This document shows positions 24,906 to 39,900 of a stretch of DNA of 64,000 nt, one piece after another. The notes beneath the pieces were generated by a model. It was not told where the DNA came from. It saw only the letters and a list, made by a program, of their open reading frames with translations, and made no database searches. A program made the position numbers and the translations under genes. The stretch lies in assembly GCA_949126835.1 (NCBI GenBank), contig OX421495.1:24028533-24092532 (forward strand), written 5' to 3'. Positions within the stretch are counted from its first letter, which is position 1. The number at the start of each line of letters is the position of its first letter. This DNA is from Anisus vortex (Eukaryota > Mollusca > Gastropoda > Planorbidae).

Positions 24906-27900
24906 ATGGGAATTCAAGGTTTACTCCCATTTCTAAAGAAGATACATAAACCTGTTAATATTGCTGAATTTAATGGATGCACAGTAGCTATAGATGCATA
25001 CTGTTGGCTTCACAAAGGAGCTTTTTCATGTGCTGAGAAACTAGCCCTGGGAGAAAAAACAGAACAGTCAGTTTTTAAAGAATGTTTTGCTTATATATTA
25101 AGTAGATACAGATTTATCTACATATAGATGATAAAAAAAATTGTTTATGTTTCTAATATCTCATGTTACATTTCAAATTAATTTGTTTGTCAGTAGCAAC
25201 CAAAACAACACAATATTTACTTTAACATTTACATTTAGAATCTTATAATGTGTAAAATCTAGTTAACTGTTGTAATATTATAATTTTATTTCAATTATTG
25301 TATCAACATATTTTTATTTAATGCAGATATGTCTATTACTGCATGAAATACATTGACTACATGCTAAAAAACAATCTGAAGCCCATTCTAGTGTTTGATG
25401 GCTGTCATCTCAAGTCAAAGGCTGACGTAGAGAAGACCAGAAGAGAGTAGGTCTAATTTTTTTGTACATTTTGTTCCTTCCTTGTTTTAAATATATAATA
25501 TATAGCATGTTTTAATAGTTTTCATATTGTATTTAAAATAATTTAGTATTGTCTTGTTAATTCATTTAGAGTTATTTATCTATATTTAATTATGGCGTCC
25601 AGAAAATTTGTGTACAATTGAATAGATAGTTATTTATTGTGATGTAATAACACTAATATTTGTTATCGTAGTCTCTACAATTTTCTAGTATGCGTCTTCT
25701 TTTGCTTTCTGAAAACTTCGGGGAACGTCCATTCTAGCATTTTCTGCTCCAAAATCTATATAAGACACACAGAGTTAGGTTGTTTTGCAAAGTGATAGAG
25801 AAACTATTTAGTATTGACCAGTGAAGTAGAATGTTATTATTATACACAAGTTAGAGCATTAAATTCCTCTTTAAACTTTCATCGAGTGACTTGAGTTTAT
25901 TATTTCATAGTGAGTCTGACCCTGACAGACGACAGAAGACCTGGAGATATATCACATGTCTTTCATCTGAATATATGTGATTAAAGAAAATCTTGTTTTG
26001 TTTTTGTATTTTTCTTTGATAACTACTCCAGGAGAAGAGAGCTTCATCGCAAGAAAGCAGCACAGTTGTTGAGGGAAGGAAAAAGAGCTGAGGCCAAAGA
26101 ATGTTTGCAGAGATGTGTTGACATAACTCCTCAGATGGCACTGCAGCTTATGAATGTATTTACATTTTTGTTTTAGCTCTTTTTATCATTTATTTCATTG
26201 AAAATCTTTATTTTCCTTGAGCTTGATTACATTTGCCTTTTTAATTGTTCTAGTAAAGGAAACTTTATTTGAACAGACTAAATGGGACACTAGCTATTAT
26301 AGTAGAAAGTCTTTTATTTAGAAGAAAAGGTAGTCTTAATAAATGTAGAATAAATTTAATAAATGCACAACACATGTCTCTGATAGAGGCTTAGCAATAT
26401 GCCTGGCATTAGACATTGCAGAGGAATCAGAAAACCAAAATTTTGTTATTTTATCCGATTCGTTATCTTGTCTTACTGCTATGGGAAACTGTAATACCAG
26501 GAATATATCTGCCTTGGACATTTTGACAAAATACCAATCAATATATGAAAGAGGCAAACGTGTCGTTTTCTGTTGGGTTCCTGGTCATGCAGGGATAGAT
26601 GGAAATGAAAAAGCTGACAGAGAGGCTAAAGCCGCCCTGTTGTTATCAGAGAGTATTATCCCAATACCATATCGAGACTTGAAACCTTTAATAATTAAAC
26701 ATGAAAGACAAAAATGGACTAACTTCTTGAAAACCGAATGCAATAAACTGCAGTATTTGGAAAATTAAAAAACCTGGCATGATACAGGCCAACTTGTTCG
26801 AAAGGACGCAGTTATTCTCTGCAGACTACATACAGGACATACGAAACTAACACATTCGTTTATCTTAAAACGAGAAATGGCCCCAATGTGTGCTTTTTGC
26901 AATGCCAACTTAACAGTGTCTCACATTTTGTTGGAATGTAATACATTTGATGACATTCGACGTAAATTCTATTACTGTAGAACTCTTCATGAACTTTTCA
27001 GCAAAATTAAACCAAAACATATAATAAACTATATTAAAGACATACAACTGTACAACAGAATCTAAGGATATAAGAACAATAAAATGGATACAAGAGAAAA
27101 ATGACAACAACGTTATCAAAAAGGCCCTATATAACCTTCGATGTTGATGGGCCGGAAATTCAACAATTCAATTCAATATCACAGACTGTTTTTGTTCTAG
27201 TATAGGAAGCATTATTTCAACAGACTAAATGGGACTCTTTTAAAGTAGAAAGTCTTTTATTTAGAAATAAAGGTAGTCTTAATCTTACTATAATTTGTAC
27301 ACTTAACAAACATAAACAAATGTACTGATAAAGAAAATATAGTAGACAAACATAAACAAATGTACTGATAAAGAAAATATAGTAGACAAACATAAACAAA
27401 TGTACTGATAAAGAAAATATAGTAGACAAACATAAACGCTGACAAAGAAAATTAAAAAAATATTTGTGTTGAAAGCATGTGTGATTATCCTGTTTGTCGC
27501 GTACAATTTTAATATTTCAGGACTAACCTAATGCAAGTCATAAATTTAAGAAATTTATTCTCTGATAAAAAGACAAAATACATTCAATGCAAAACTATCC
27601 AATTAGATCATTATTCAAGGCAAAGATAAATTTTAAATCTTAAGTTAGGCTACCACCAGAAGCATTTAAATAATTAAAAGTAAATAAGGAATAATAAATA
27701 AACCTTGCAATAGCAATGTTTTTTCTATAATTGTCAAGGTGTTAATTTTATGTAATGGCTACTATGTGTCTTCTCTATAATTACATACTTGTTAATGTAG
27801 GCAGTAAATGTTTCCTACATAGTTATCTAAGTAGACTATAGGCCTGTATTTTTTCTCTATATGGCTTTACATGTCAATATATTAAAATATATTTGCTGAA

Positions 27901-30900
27901 AATTTTTTGGACAAAAAATATATGAAAACCCTGCAATTTAAAAAAAAATTAATTTCAACAGACGTGCAGAGATAGAGGTGTGGATTGTATTGTTGCTCCA
28001 TATGAAGCTGATGCTCAACTTGCCTATTTGGCTTTGAAGGGGATTGCTCAGATTATAGTTACTGAAGATTCTGATTTGTTACTTTTTGGCTGTGATAAGG
28101 TTAGTCAACTTTTTTATTTGTTTAACAAATTTCAACCTAAATTTTAAAAAAATTTTTGTTGTGAATTTTGTTTAAAAAAAATAGTTCATTATTCCGACCT
28201 ACATCCTACATATCCCGTAGTCTGTTGGACCGTTGGGTCCTCATCCATTCCTCCCTTCTCTCAGCACTTCTCATGCATTGCACAGCCTTACTCCCGCTCA
28301 CTCCCTGATGTTGTCCTCCCATTATTTCTTTTGTCTTCCTCTCCCCCCCCCCCCACACACACACTCTGGTGGTGCCCTGCAGAATAGTTTTGGCAAGCCT
28401 GTAGGCTCTTGTAATTACATTATGTTCAATATTACACAACAACAATTATTGAAACAAAAATGAACGTCAACCTAATAATTTTATTCCTTTCCATTTTTAT
28501 TCAACAGATAATTTTTAAAATGGATTTTTTTGGAAATGGAACATTAATTGAGAAATCACGTCTCAATGAAGTGCTGTCAATGCAAAGTGGAATTTATACA
28601 TTTGAAAAATTTCGTCAAATGTGCATTTTGTCTGGCTGTGATTACCTGGCATCCCTTCATGGAATTGGTCTGGTCAAGGCTTGCAAAGTTTTTAAAACTG
28701 CCAGACAGACCGATATCACTCAGGTATGATATGGCTTTTTGAAATGCTAAATAGCCTATTTGCAAACCAGATTGTTTTAAACAGATTGAAATATGTTTAT
28801 ATCATCTCAAACCTCACTTTTCCAAAATGTCTGGACTTTCTAGTCTTTAAATTCTTTAAAAACTAAATACTCTATAATTTGTAGAAACTATGAATTCTGG
28901 GAGGAAATAGAAATAGATAACAATAACACACCTGGAGCAAACTGGAATTTACAAAATACAGTTCAAATAAATTTAATATACAAAAATTATATTCCTTGGT
29001 CATGTTAACTCCTGTCTTCCAGTGGCCTCCTCAAATTTCTGAGTCTCCTGAAGTTTTTAAAAAGTTAAAAAAAAAATTTGACAATCTCCTAAAACCTAAA
29101 AAAAATATTTAATTTATGGAAATTTTCAAAAATAATAAGAATCTAGTAAATTTTTAATATAAAAAATTAGAAAATCATTTAAATTATTAAATCTCCTGAA
29201 ATATATCAAGCTGTTGAAGCTGCTTTGTAAAAGTATTTTGTTTCTTCACATCCCTTCACATCTTAGTTAAGTTTACTTGGTATGCATCAAATTTGATTTG
29301 AAAAAAGGCAATCTTACACTACTTTTATTGTTAATAGTCTTTATACATTTCCAATTCTTTCCATTTCATGTTTTGTGATCAGAATGTAAAAAAAATATGG
29401 ATTTTTAGACCTTTTAGGTCATGAGAATGGGATTCCAGTCAGGAAACCATTTTAATTTATGCAATTTATTTGGATGTAATTGTTGATGATGAAATTTATT
29501 TGATTTTCTCAGGTCCTGAAAAAGCTGCCAACTTATCTAAAGATGAATCTAACTGTGCCATCTGAGTATATTGAAGGATTCATCAAAGCAGAAAATACAT
29601 TCCTCTATCAATTGGTATATGACCCCATGACACGCAAACTTTGTCCTTTGAACCCTTATCCTCCAGACATCAAACCCGAAGAACTGGATTATGCAGGACA
29701 GTATCCTTTAACAATAATTTACATATGAATGAACTCCCAATGTTGTGATTTATATTAAACTAGCAACCATATAATATAGTTGGATTTTTTTAATTCAGGG
29801 ACAAGATATTTTTTCTTAACTATACATTTTAGATATCTGCCTGCTAATTTAGCTTATCAAATAGCAATAGGTAATGTAGATATTCATGATCACAAGTCTA
29901 TAGCTTTCTTTGATCCAGATACATTTCAGGTTTGTTCATTGAAATTAATATAAACTTTTAAAAAATTCAGTTACAATCTTTTAAGCCAATCGTGAAATAT
30001 TATGTTCTCTTTTCATATATAGGGTAGTGCTAAAGCAGCTTAACGGTAGGGTTTTATTCTCTGTGTGTATATGTTATGGGTGTGGAGGAATTAGGCCAAT
30101 GAGAGACGCAATCTGGTTCTTCATATATGTGTATTCCACTTGCAAAAAGGGCTAAGTCAATAAAAAGTGATTTTGCAAAAATTAAATTCTTACGTCACAA
30201 TTTAGCATCTTTTGATAGGCGCTTCATTTTCTTCTATCTAATATATTAGAGTACTGTGAACCCATGTTCAGAAAGTGGGCATAACTCATTTAAAAAACAA
30301 TAGTGACTTTGCACCTATTGCTAGTGGACTACTCATATATTCTATATATATATTCACAATAATTACTTCATATTAAAAACACATTCAAATTTAATTAACT
30401 TTATTTAATTAGGTTACATATTCTAAAAAAAAAAAAGTCTTAAGTATATATATAGGGAACATACTGAATAATTATTTCCAAATTTTATCTTGAAAATAAA
30501 ATATAAAAAAAAATGTTTTAATAATTAGGATAACATTTCACGAAGACCTTAATTCAAATGTTTGAAACTAGGCATAACAATTTTTTTAAATGCCTGCAGA
30601 TTCGTCCAATGTAAATTATATTTTAAGTTCATGAATTTTATTCTGGATTACAAGTTTCACAGCAATATGTTTTACCAAAAAATGAAGTTATATGGTGAGC
30701 AGCTTGCTTATTATGATTTTTTTTATACTGGCTTGAACACAAGCACCTATTGATGCAACTATAATTGATCTACTCTCAAAGAAATCAATTACAACTTGAA
30801 TGCTTCATTTAGTTAATTTATCATTTAGCTTTAATTGCAGCACTAGCCTACTACTGGTAAAAGCATTCTAAAGAAAAGAATTAGTTTATTATCTGTTATC

Positions 30901-33900
30901 AATGTCCATGATCTTTTATGCAAATCTATTTATCTGATTTTCAGACTGTTGAGTCTTGCAACAATATAATTTGCTTTTATTTTTCTAAAGCCAAAGAATG
31001 CCAAAAAGCCAGTGTCTCACCATGACCTAAGTATATGGAACAAAATGTATAGAATTAAAGGGACATCATCACCTAGCAAGCCTTTACAAGAGCAAAGACC
31101 TTCACTTCATGACAAAGTGAAGACAGTGAAAGTTTCAAGTTTTAAGAGAAGTCCAAGAAAAAGAAAACAAGACGGTAATTTTTTTAATTTGTTCGGTGCA
31201 ATATTTTAAATTGTGTGTATTTGATAGGGGACACAACATGTTCTGTTTTGTTCTTGCAACAACACAAGATTAATTTAGATAAATTTTTTTCTTTGCATTT
31301 ACAGTAGCTGAACCTCAAGACTCGATAACAAATGAGGATTTACTTTCAGAATATGGACATAATGAGAATAAGTCTCCAGGTGCAAAGAAAGTGAAACTGA
31401 CTAACGATGTGGATAATGTGATGGTGAATTCTGTACATACTTCAGAAGAAGAATTTCTTGCCAATGCAGTATTACTTTCAAGCACACCAGTGAAGTGTGT
31501 TAACCAAAGCCCAACAAAACTTTCAGATGAGGATAAAGGCGATGAGTCCTTAACGGCCGCCAACATTGGTGAGGGTGTTTTCAGGTCAAACGATGCCAGT
31601 GTTGAAAATACAGCATTGACGCCAACCAAAGGCAGAAATGTTTTTGCCAAAAACAATCCGGCTGAAGAAAAACCAAAATTTAATTTGGATTCATTTGCTA
31701 TTGAGGTTAAAAGCAGGTGAATAGAGATTATTGAACTCAATATGTATTAAATCAATTTACTATTGAAATTACAATATTTGAAGGTTGTGTAAACATTCAG
31801 TTTGCGACGACCTGAAATTTCAGTGGCTACTCCTGTAACTTTTAAAAAGTTTAAAACCTTAAAGGGTAAGTCCTGCCTTAATAGTAACTTAATTTCATAT
31901 TAAAGCCTTTGAAATATCATTTTCAAATATACAAGTCTTTCTTTTGAGAGTGGACGATAAATGTGTTAATTTAATTAAATTACATTGCCAATTACGGAAA
32001 CTGTCGACCACGGGCCGGAAACTCACGAACAGGTAGTGACGTCACAAGTTTCCAAGATTTTTGTTTACAATCAATCGACTATGCTATAATCGACATGGCT
32101 TCACGCGACGTAGAACCATACACGTATTACATGTTTGAACAATAAAAAAAAAATCTATCAGACAACGAGGACGAAAGGAATTTTAACGCTGAATTCAGCA
32201 TATATCAATCAATCGAGAAAAATGGATCACGCATCGGAAATATCAAATGGTAAGTTGGCCTACTTGATTAGCCTCCTACAGTCCTACTAGCTAGGTTAGG
32301 TCTATAGTCTATGCCATAGACTATGACTATGCAGTTTCTCGACACTTTAGTAGGCTTAGCCTTAGCATCATAGCCTTAGGGTTTGACTTTATCAATTTTT
32401 TAGTTTCTGACTTACGTTAAAGATAGGCCTATTATATGTAGGTAATCTTCACACTAGTCTACATAAAACGACTTTTAAATTCACTTTTACTACCGGAACT
32501 TTTAAGCTATATGAATAGTATATGCTAGCTATTGCCTACTATATTAGGGCCTAATTACTGTGACTGTATGACTACCCGGTATACTATAGGCTATAGACTA
32601 TAGGAGGCTTAGGCCTACTTGTGCGATTTAGTTTAGAATAAATACGCTACTAAGTAGCCTAGTTATTATGAATTGTGACGGACTAATAATTATACTTGTA
32701 AAAAAAGCTACATATCGGTAAAGGTAGACTATTGACATAGGAATACCGGCCGTAACAGTAACAGGCATAATAGGGGCTAGCTGTTTCCTGGTCCTCTTCT
32801 TAGGGTGTGATCAATCCTCTTATCTTTACCACCAGTGATTATTACCTATCTGTTCAATGTTTAAAGCTACTTAGGATTAATTGTATTTGATCTTGATTAT
32901 TAAAAGATTACTTTGGCAACAGTTTTTAGATAAAATAATGAAAATTAGCCCAATTTATAGTTAGGCTATATAAGATCAAGCTTGAAACAAAACAAAAAAA
33001 CACTTTTTGCATTTCAACGTTTAATTGAATCAATTGCTCTATACTATAAAAATATTTCATATACCGAAGAAGGGTTTTAAAAATTATAGTTGTAGGCCTA
33101 TATATGTGATTTATATAAAAATACATCAAATAGTGATATGTTAAAAAAACAGCTGAATTATGAAAAGTATTGACTAAAACCTAAACAGTAATTATTCTTT
33201 TTTTTTTCAGGACAATGTGATACACAGCTTACAGTTACAGGAACTCAGTTTATTGGTGGTTTGGCATACTTGGTCATGAAATTCACACACCACTGCCTGC
33301 TTGTGCTTTAAACAAAATAATGTTGGCCTATCCAGAAGGCAGACTAACTGGTTTCAAATGGGCCGATATTGATAAAGAATAAGCTGTACAGGCTTAGTTC
33401 TAAAGTATTAGTAGGCCTATATTTCTTTGAACAGTTATAAAATAAAAGGATTAAATTTGAATGAAATGTCTTTATTGCTTTCAATATAGTTGCTAATTTA
33501 AACAAATATGCCCATGTATTATATACATTTTTAAACACAGTATAAACAAAATAACATGATTGATAATTAATAGGTAGTGCATTTGGAAAACAGTCGATCA
33601 TCCTCTGTTCACTTTTTTGCAGTCATTTTCTTGGATTTATGAGCATTAGGCACTTTTAAAAGAGTATTCTTAACACAGGATATCCCACCTACCCTCCTTG
33701 GCAGCAAACCAGTTGGTCCACGGCAGCTTATCCAGTATTCACAACTGACCTCTATATATAAAGACCATTTCCTTATTCGCCACCTGGGGACGCCCTTGGT
33801 AGGAGATGGTAGCTCCCCCAAGAAAAATTTAAACTTTTTGTACTTCCAACTCCGACTCCAGGTACTTTAAATTTCCTCCGACTCTTCAACTCCACAGCCC

Positions 33901-36900
33901 TAGTTTTCACTGATAAAAAAAGTTATTTAAAGGAATTATTATATCAATGTTGAACAAAATGTTTCAAGACTTCTAATACCAGTGTATGAAATATTTGTTC
34001 TTAAATAGGATTAAAATTAAAGCAAAGTTTAGCAATATTAATTAAATATGACAAATATTGCAGATATTTAATAAGACTAATTAGTAAACTAATTTAAAAT
34101 GTCTATCTTATAAGATACATTTCGCTAATATCAGATTCATCGTCTTCATATTCACCTTTATCTGGAACTTAGTTATTGGTGTAGGTCACTGAAGACTTGC
34201 CTCGGCTATGGCTCACAGGTCTGAACTTCTACAGACTTGCATGTTTTAATCCCAGTTTGTACTCCTTAAAAAGTATTGTTAGATAGGTTGTAATGTAATA
34301 TATGTAGGCCTACAAAGTAAATGGCATGAGTAAAAGTGAAATAAAAAAAAAGTATTTATATATTATAGTCCTTATATAGCTATATAAGGTTTAGTCAAAA
34401 TATTAAATATATTATATATATATATAAATTATCATTAATGTATTTTTGAATGCTTACCCTTGCTTCTGATTCATTCTGAATATGAGATTTGTCTGTATCA
34501 TCTTGTCCTCTTTGGAACTGTGATCCACATAAGATCTGAAGATCTACAGACATAAATTATGGCTTCGCAATTGTTGGTTCTCACAAGTCAAAGCTTCACT
34601 CAGTGGTGGCGGTGGCATTGGGTCCATTGAAAGAGATTCTCTATTCGTGGATTATATTTCCTGATTATAAAATGATTACAAATTTTACTATTACCTAGTA
34701 TATTTTACATTTTTACAACCACATAATTTTTTATATATATTGTTATTTACAACAATTACACTAATATAACATCTTAAGCAAATTATAGCAAAGTATAGCT
34801 AACAATATATGGCATGTAATGGATATATAGTAGACCTTTAAAGAAAGCATAGGCTCTACTCAGAATTTTAGTATTTACCATTAGGCATTAGGCTTTTAGC
34901 CTATAGATTAAATAGGCCTTTGCATTATTTATATGAGCCTACTATGCCTACACATGGGTTTTTAGCTATGATACAGTTTATTACAAGTAAACTTTAGGCC
35001 TATAGATTTTGTAAACTAATAGGTCCTATAATAAAGCCCTTTACATTTATTGTCTGTGACTGTAGTCTAATATAGGCTACTGCATGACTATATAATAGGT
35101 TAATAGGCTATAATCTATAATATAGGCTAGGCCTAAAGCCACTTAAAGTACTTATAGACTTATAGTAGTAGTTAGATCTATAGTAGTCTATACCTATAAG
35201 CCTATAATTATACTATAGGCCTACTATAGCCTACTCTATAGACACTATAATATAGTGAGTCTATAGTTATAGACTAGGCCATAACATTTACATAGGTCAT
35301 AGGCAGGTATAGGCCTAAGTCAAAAGTCTATTAACTTTTTTTAAATGTAGTTGCTTAGCCAAAGAGTAGAGTAATAAGAGTCTTATGAATTTTAAAAAAA
35401 ATTACCTTTGATAATAATTCATTTTTCAAATCTCTTATGAGTAGGCCTATGCTTTTTTTTTTCTCCGATCGTCTGTCTTGTTTGAGGGTGCTTCCGAATC
35501 AGTCTTAGATTTAGGCCTGCATTGTAATTGTTTTGCCACCTAACTTTGCTTTTTAAGGAACAGATATCCTTGTGAATGGACGGAATGCTTTAGGCATTCA
35601 AGATTTCTTCTTTTGAAAGCCCTTCTCGACTGCAAGAATGTTTACAAAATCCTCTCGCACAAAATGTTTACGGCAATCAAATAGTAGGCTATAATATAAC
35701 ACTTCACCCTGTCTGACACTTGTGACGTCACAAGGAAGGGAAGTCACTGCATTGTCGTTTTTTAGGTCAATCAATAATTACACGATTTATTAATTAATTA
35801 AACACATTTTTCAAAAGAATAAAATTAAATAAAATATTTGATAAATCTTATTTTTAAATAAGCTTTCAGAAAATATATAATTTACGTATTTGATTTTCAG
35901 GCAGGACTTACCCTTTAAGGGTAGGGACGGCAGTGAAATTGAACTAAGTGCCAGAAAATTCAGTATTTAAGTTTTTGCCTAAGTTGTATACTTTAGCTAT
36001 TCCTGGATCTAAAACATATAGTTCGGAAATTTTAGTAACATTATTTAAATGTAAAAATTGCATTTGTAATAGGTATACATCAAAAGTTTATTTTATTTTT
36101 TAAAAATATATTTACACTTCAGTAATATAAAAAATTAGTTTAATTATATATTAATATACATTAAATTAAAGGTTTACATCTTGTCTTTGTGGGGGAAAAA
36201 TCTTACAACAAACCATTAAGAAATAGATGAGAAAATTGCATTTTTCAATTTTACTCCCAAATTATTTTTTTCCCTAAAATTGTCAGTTTTTCTGTTTTTT
36301 CTCAAAATACTACGTTTTATTCTTCTTTTTGTATTAACTTCCTTATTTATGAATCAATCGTTGTGAAATTTTTTACATACATTTACTACATGTTAATAAT
36401 CATAGTTACAGGATGAATTTTTGATACGAGTTATAGTTTTCCTTAAATTAAATTTTAATTTTAAAAAATTGCAATAAAATTATTTTTTTTCATATGTCCT
36501 ACTAAAAAATTCATATAAATTTTATTTATCAATTTAACCAAAATTCATCCACAAATTTTATAAAGATATAGCTTATAAATATTTCCGCTAAATTGCAATA
36601 CATTATCTTGATAAATAATCAAGTTGATACATTTTTTATTGCATGGTAAATCGTTAATTAAAAAATCCAAAATGGCCACCATTCCCATCACAACCATCAG
36701 AAATAATTTTTTAAAGTATGCTTACTCGGACCTGCTTATACTATCTATATACCAAAAATGGTCATGATGCGTGCACAAATAAAAAAAAGAGCTCTCTACT
36801 GGCTCCCCTACCCTTAAGAAAATGCTAAAGTTTACCTACTAGAATTATATTTCTCCTGAATTTCAGCATATTAGAATTTCTTTGAGTGGAGTTGGAATGG

Positions 36901-39900
36901 TTAGAAAATTTAAACTTGTACTCCTTCTGAGCTTACCTACATTTCTGACTCTGTCCTAATCTTATTTTTATTGTATTATCTTTAAGCTTACTTTGGTATA
37001 TAAAATTTAGCACAATTTAAAAAACTTCATTTTCTAACAAAAAATATATCTGTTCAAAGATGTGTTACCAAAATTGGAAAAAAAGGTTTTATAAATAATT
37101 AACAATGTCACTATTTTTTTTAACCCTTTTTTTATTTACCATCTTTAAAACCCAATTTTTATTGTTGCTTTCATTATGAATTGAATTGTGCCACATTTTT
37201 ATAGGAGAGTTTTCATAATTAGTCTTTTAACTAACTTTTAACTTAATTTATTATATCTAAAAAAAAACTATTAGAGAAGAAAGTAGGATATTTTAAGTAA
37301 TTCCCCAAAGCATTAAAAAAGTTAAATGGGAAATCATTTGTTGCAGAAGTTATTACAAATTTAAAAGTGTAGGTCTGAAATCATAATCCTTTGAATTTAT
37401 TAATTTTTTTTTGTGACAGGTATTTTCACAATACAAGTCCCACAACGAGAAGCACTCAACATAAAAAAACATCACCTCTTTCACAGACTCCTCAACCTTC
37501 AAAGAAGTCACAAACTTCTTCACAGAATGCCCTACAAGAAATGTTTAAAGCTTCCTTTAAAGTACAGAAAGAAAATGGAGGTAAAAAACAGATCACAGAA
37601 CTCAATGGGCTCAGCTCACAAGCTAGAGATGATGGAATTGTTCAAAGTGCCAGAGAGTCTTTTAATAGTTTGAAAAATAGTCCTGCAACTTCACAATCAG
37701 ACAAATCTAGTTCCAGAGAAACAGATGATGAGACTTTGAAAAAAACTTCTAGGGAATCATCCATTTTTCACAAATTTCAGTCCAGCTTTTCCAAAGGAAA
37801 CAACAGTGCTGCCAAACTTTCATCTAGTCCTGCTTTTAGCTGGTCTCAGAGCAGGGTTAAATCAGACGCCACTGATGATCGTATGGAGGACATTAAACCA
37901 GATTGCAAAGCATTAAATAAGAAAATCAGCCTCAATGTTCCAGTTAAGATATCTGGTAAATTAGCGTCTTCACATTCATATATTTCAAAAATTTTTCAAA
38001 GTAAACTAAGTCAGTCTGAAGAAAACTCAACAGTTGCCAAAACTAATCGATGCGAGCGATACTCTTTACCTAACGCATCAAATCACTCAGCAGTACTTTT
38101 AGATAAAAACTCATCATTTGTTGAATCAGATAATTTGAAGACTGAATCTCAATGTACAAAGGCAGGCACTGAAACAAATGAGAGAGAAGCTGAGGAAGTT
38201 ATAGAATTAAAGTCATTGTCATACTCTGACTATCTGAACTCTATTGTCTCAGGGGATTCCATGAAGTCAGGAAGTAGTCCTGGTGAAATTAACAATGTTG
38301 GCTTTGATCTACAGGCTGATGGTAATTCACTAATAGTTAATGGAGTTATTTTTACATTTTTAATTAAACTGACCTTTATTTTAGGCAAAATGAACATTAA
38401 CATTGATTTTGAAGAGTTTAAGCTTTGCAGATTACCTCTGACACATTGCTTGTCTAAGTTTATTTTTTAGTTATACTTTACTAAATAGGTGTTATTGAAT
38501 ATTTCAATGTTTCCATGTTAACTCTTCTACGCTTAAAAATATTAGATTACTGTTGAGGCATTTTTATTTATAAGTATAAGACTTGGGTAGAGTAATTATC
38601 TAACAGACATAAGGCAAAAGAGAGGGTTGGCACAAGACCTGAAGTTCCTGGAAGGGAGATGGTCTAATGACATTTTATAAATAAATATTTTTGTATTTTA
38701 CTGACTCAGGTTTGGGCAAATGTTTAAAATTTTGATTCAGGTCTGGGGAATATCTTTGATGCCACTCACAAAGTTCTGCTTTATAGAGAAATTCTCAGCC
38801 TTCTTACAAAATTGTGTTCCCTGTTTGTGAGTGCTTTTAAAGCTCACTACAAATACATTCAAAGCATGCTTTTGAGAACAGAAATCAAATTTTTAAAATA
38901 ACCCTAACCCTTATAAATTCATGTGTTATGTCTATTATATTCATCTTTCATAATTATTATGTCATGTTTATTATATTTATATCTCATATAAACATTAATC
39001 ATTATGTCATGAATATTATATTCATATCTCACATAATCATTTATCAGATAATGACTCAATGAACACATCAAGCTATACAGATGAATCTCAAAAATTACTC
39101 AGTCAGGAAGATCAAGAGGCGTCTTCACCTGCTGAAAGTGGTTTGGATTTTATTGACCTCACTAAGGATGTCCAGGTATTTAGTTTTCTTTTAAATTTTT
39201 GTCACCAGAGTTCATAGTGGCATTGTGATGAGGAGCAGGGCTTGCATACCTAAGTTTGAACAATGGGAGGTTCTCTGGGTCTGTTAATGTTGGTGCTTGG
39301 TCATATAAAAAAGACAGATAATCCACTCAAATTGCCAATGCAAGAGATTTTGCTTAACCATTGGAGCTCAAAAGAAAGTGCTGTTAATTTTATGTCAAAC
39401 CTACTCTTTGGTTAAATATGATTACTTCTGGTATTTTGTATTTACAGAGTTATATAATTAAATTGGCAAGTTTTGTTTTGGAAATATTTCAAATCATCTC
39501 TGTGATTTTGCCTTTTTCAGGTCAAGAAAAATAAAGTACTTGTCACATCAGGTTGGTAATTGTGTTTTATAAATTTATGTTGGCACATTAAGTGTACATG
39601 TACATTAATGCTTTTTGGTGGCACATTGAGGATACATAATTTGATTATACAGTAATGCTTTTTGTTGATACAATAAGTGTGCATGTAAAGTAATGCTTTC
39701 TCTTACATTGACCATTATATCAAATATCCATGTCCCACAGGTTCAGCTGCTTGTAGAGCTCCTGGGTTGTCCCGTAAAAAAAAGTCCTCAGCCAAGGCCA
39801 CCACCAAGGGCAACACAAAAATGTCACAGCAGATGTCAATTAAAGAATTAATGTGTAAATTTCAATTCAACAAAACAAGGTAATCTTTACTGTATACAAA

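Larger units (their letters stand above)
31863..35914. mobile_element. 4.05-kb TTAA transposon in EXO1 intron 9 (Kolobok-like?)
   Basis: Perfect 15-bp inverted ends AGGGTAAGTCCTGCC are flanked by TTAA on both sides (31859-31862 and 35915-35918). TGACGTCACAAGT occurs near both ends in inverted orientation (32036 and about 35720). TTAA targets occur in piggyBac and Kolobok; purine-starting ends and a THAP-like fragment on the minus strand favour Kolobok, as inference. It also holds a decayed plus-strand gene like the P2X7 intracellular domain. No DDE core was recognised, so it may be non-autonomous. Confidence 0.8.

Noticed and set aside
27217..27506. Overlapping minus-strand open frames rich in [12 protein letters not shown]
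   Set aside because: They are read-through of the 40-bp minisatellite in shifted frames.
33609..33821. 70-codon minus-strand open frame in the TTAA element as a transposase piece
   Set aside because: No DDE or zinc-finger motif is recognisable and no splice context supports it.
33834..33905. CTAGGGCTGTGGAGT-type hAT terminus (minus strand)
   Set aside because: Only one end is visible; no partner end or 8-bp duplication was found.
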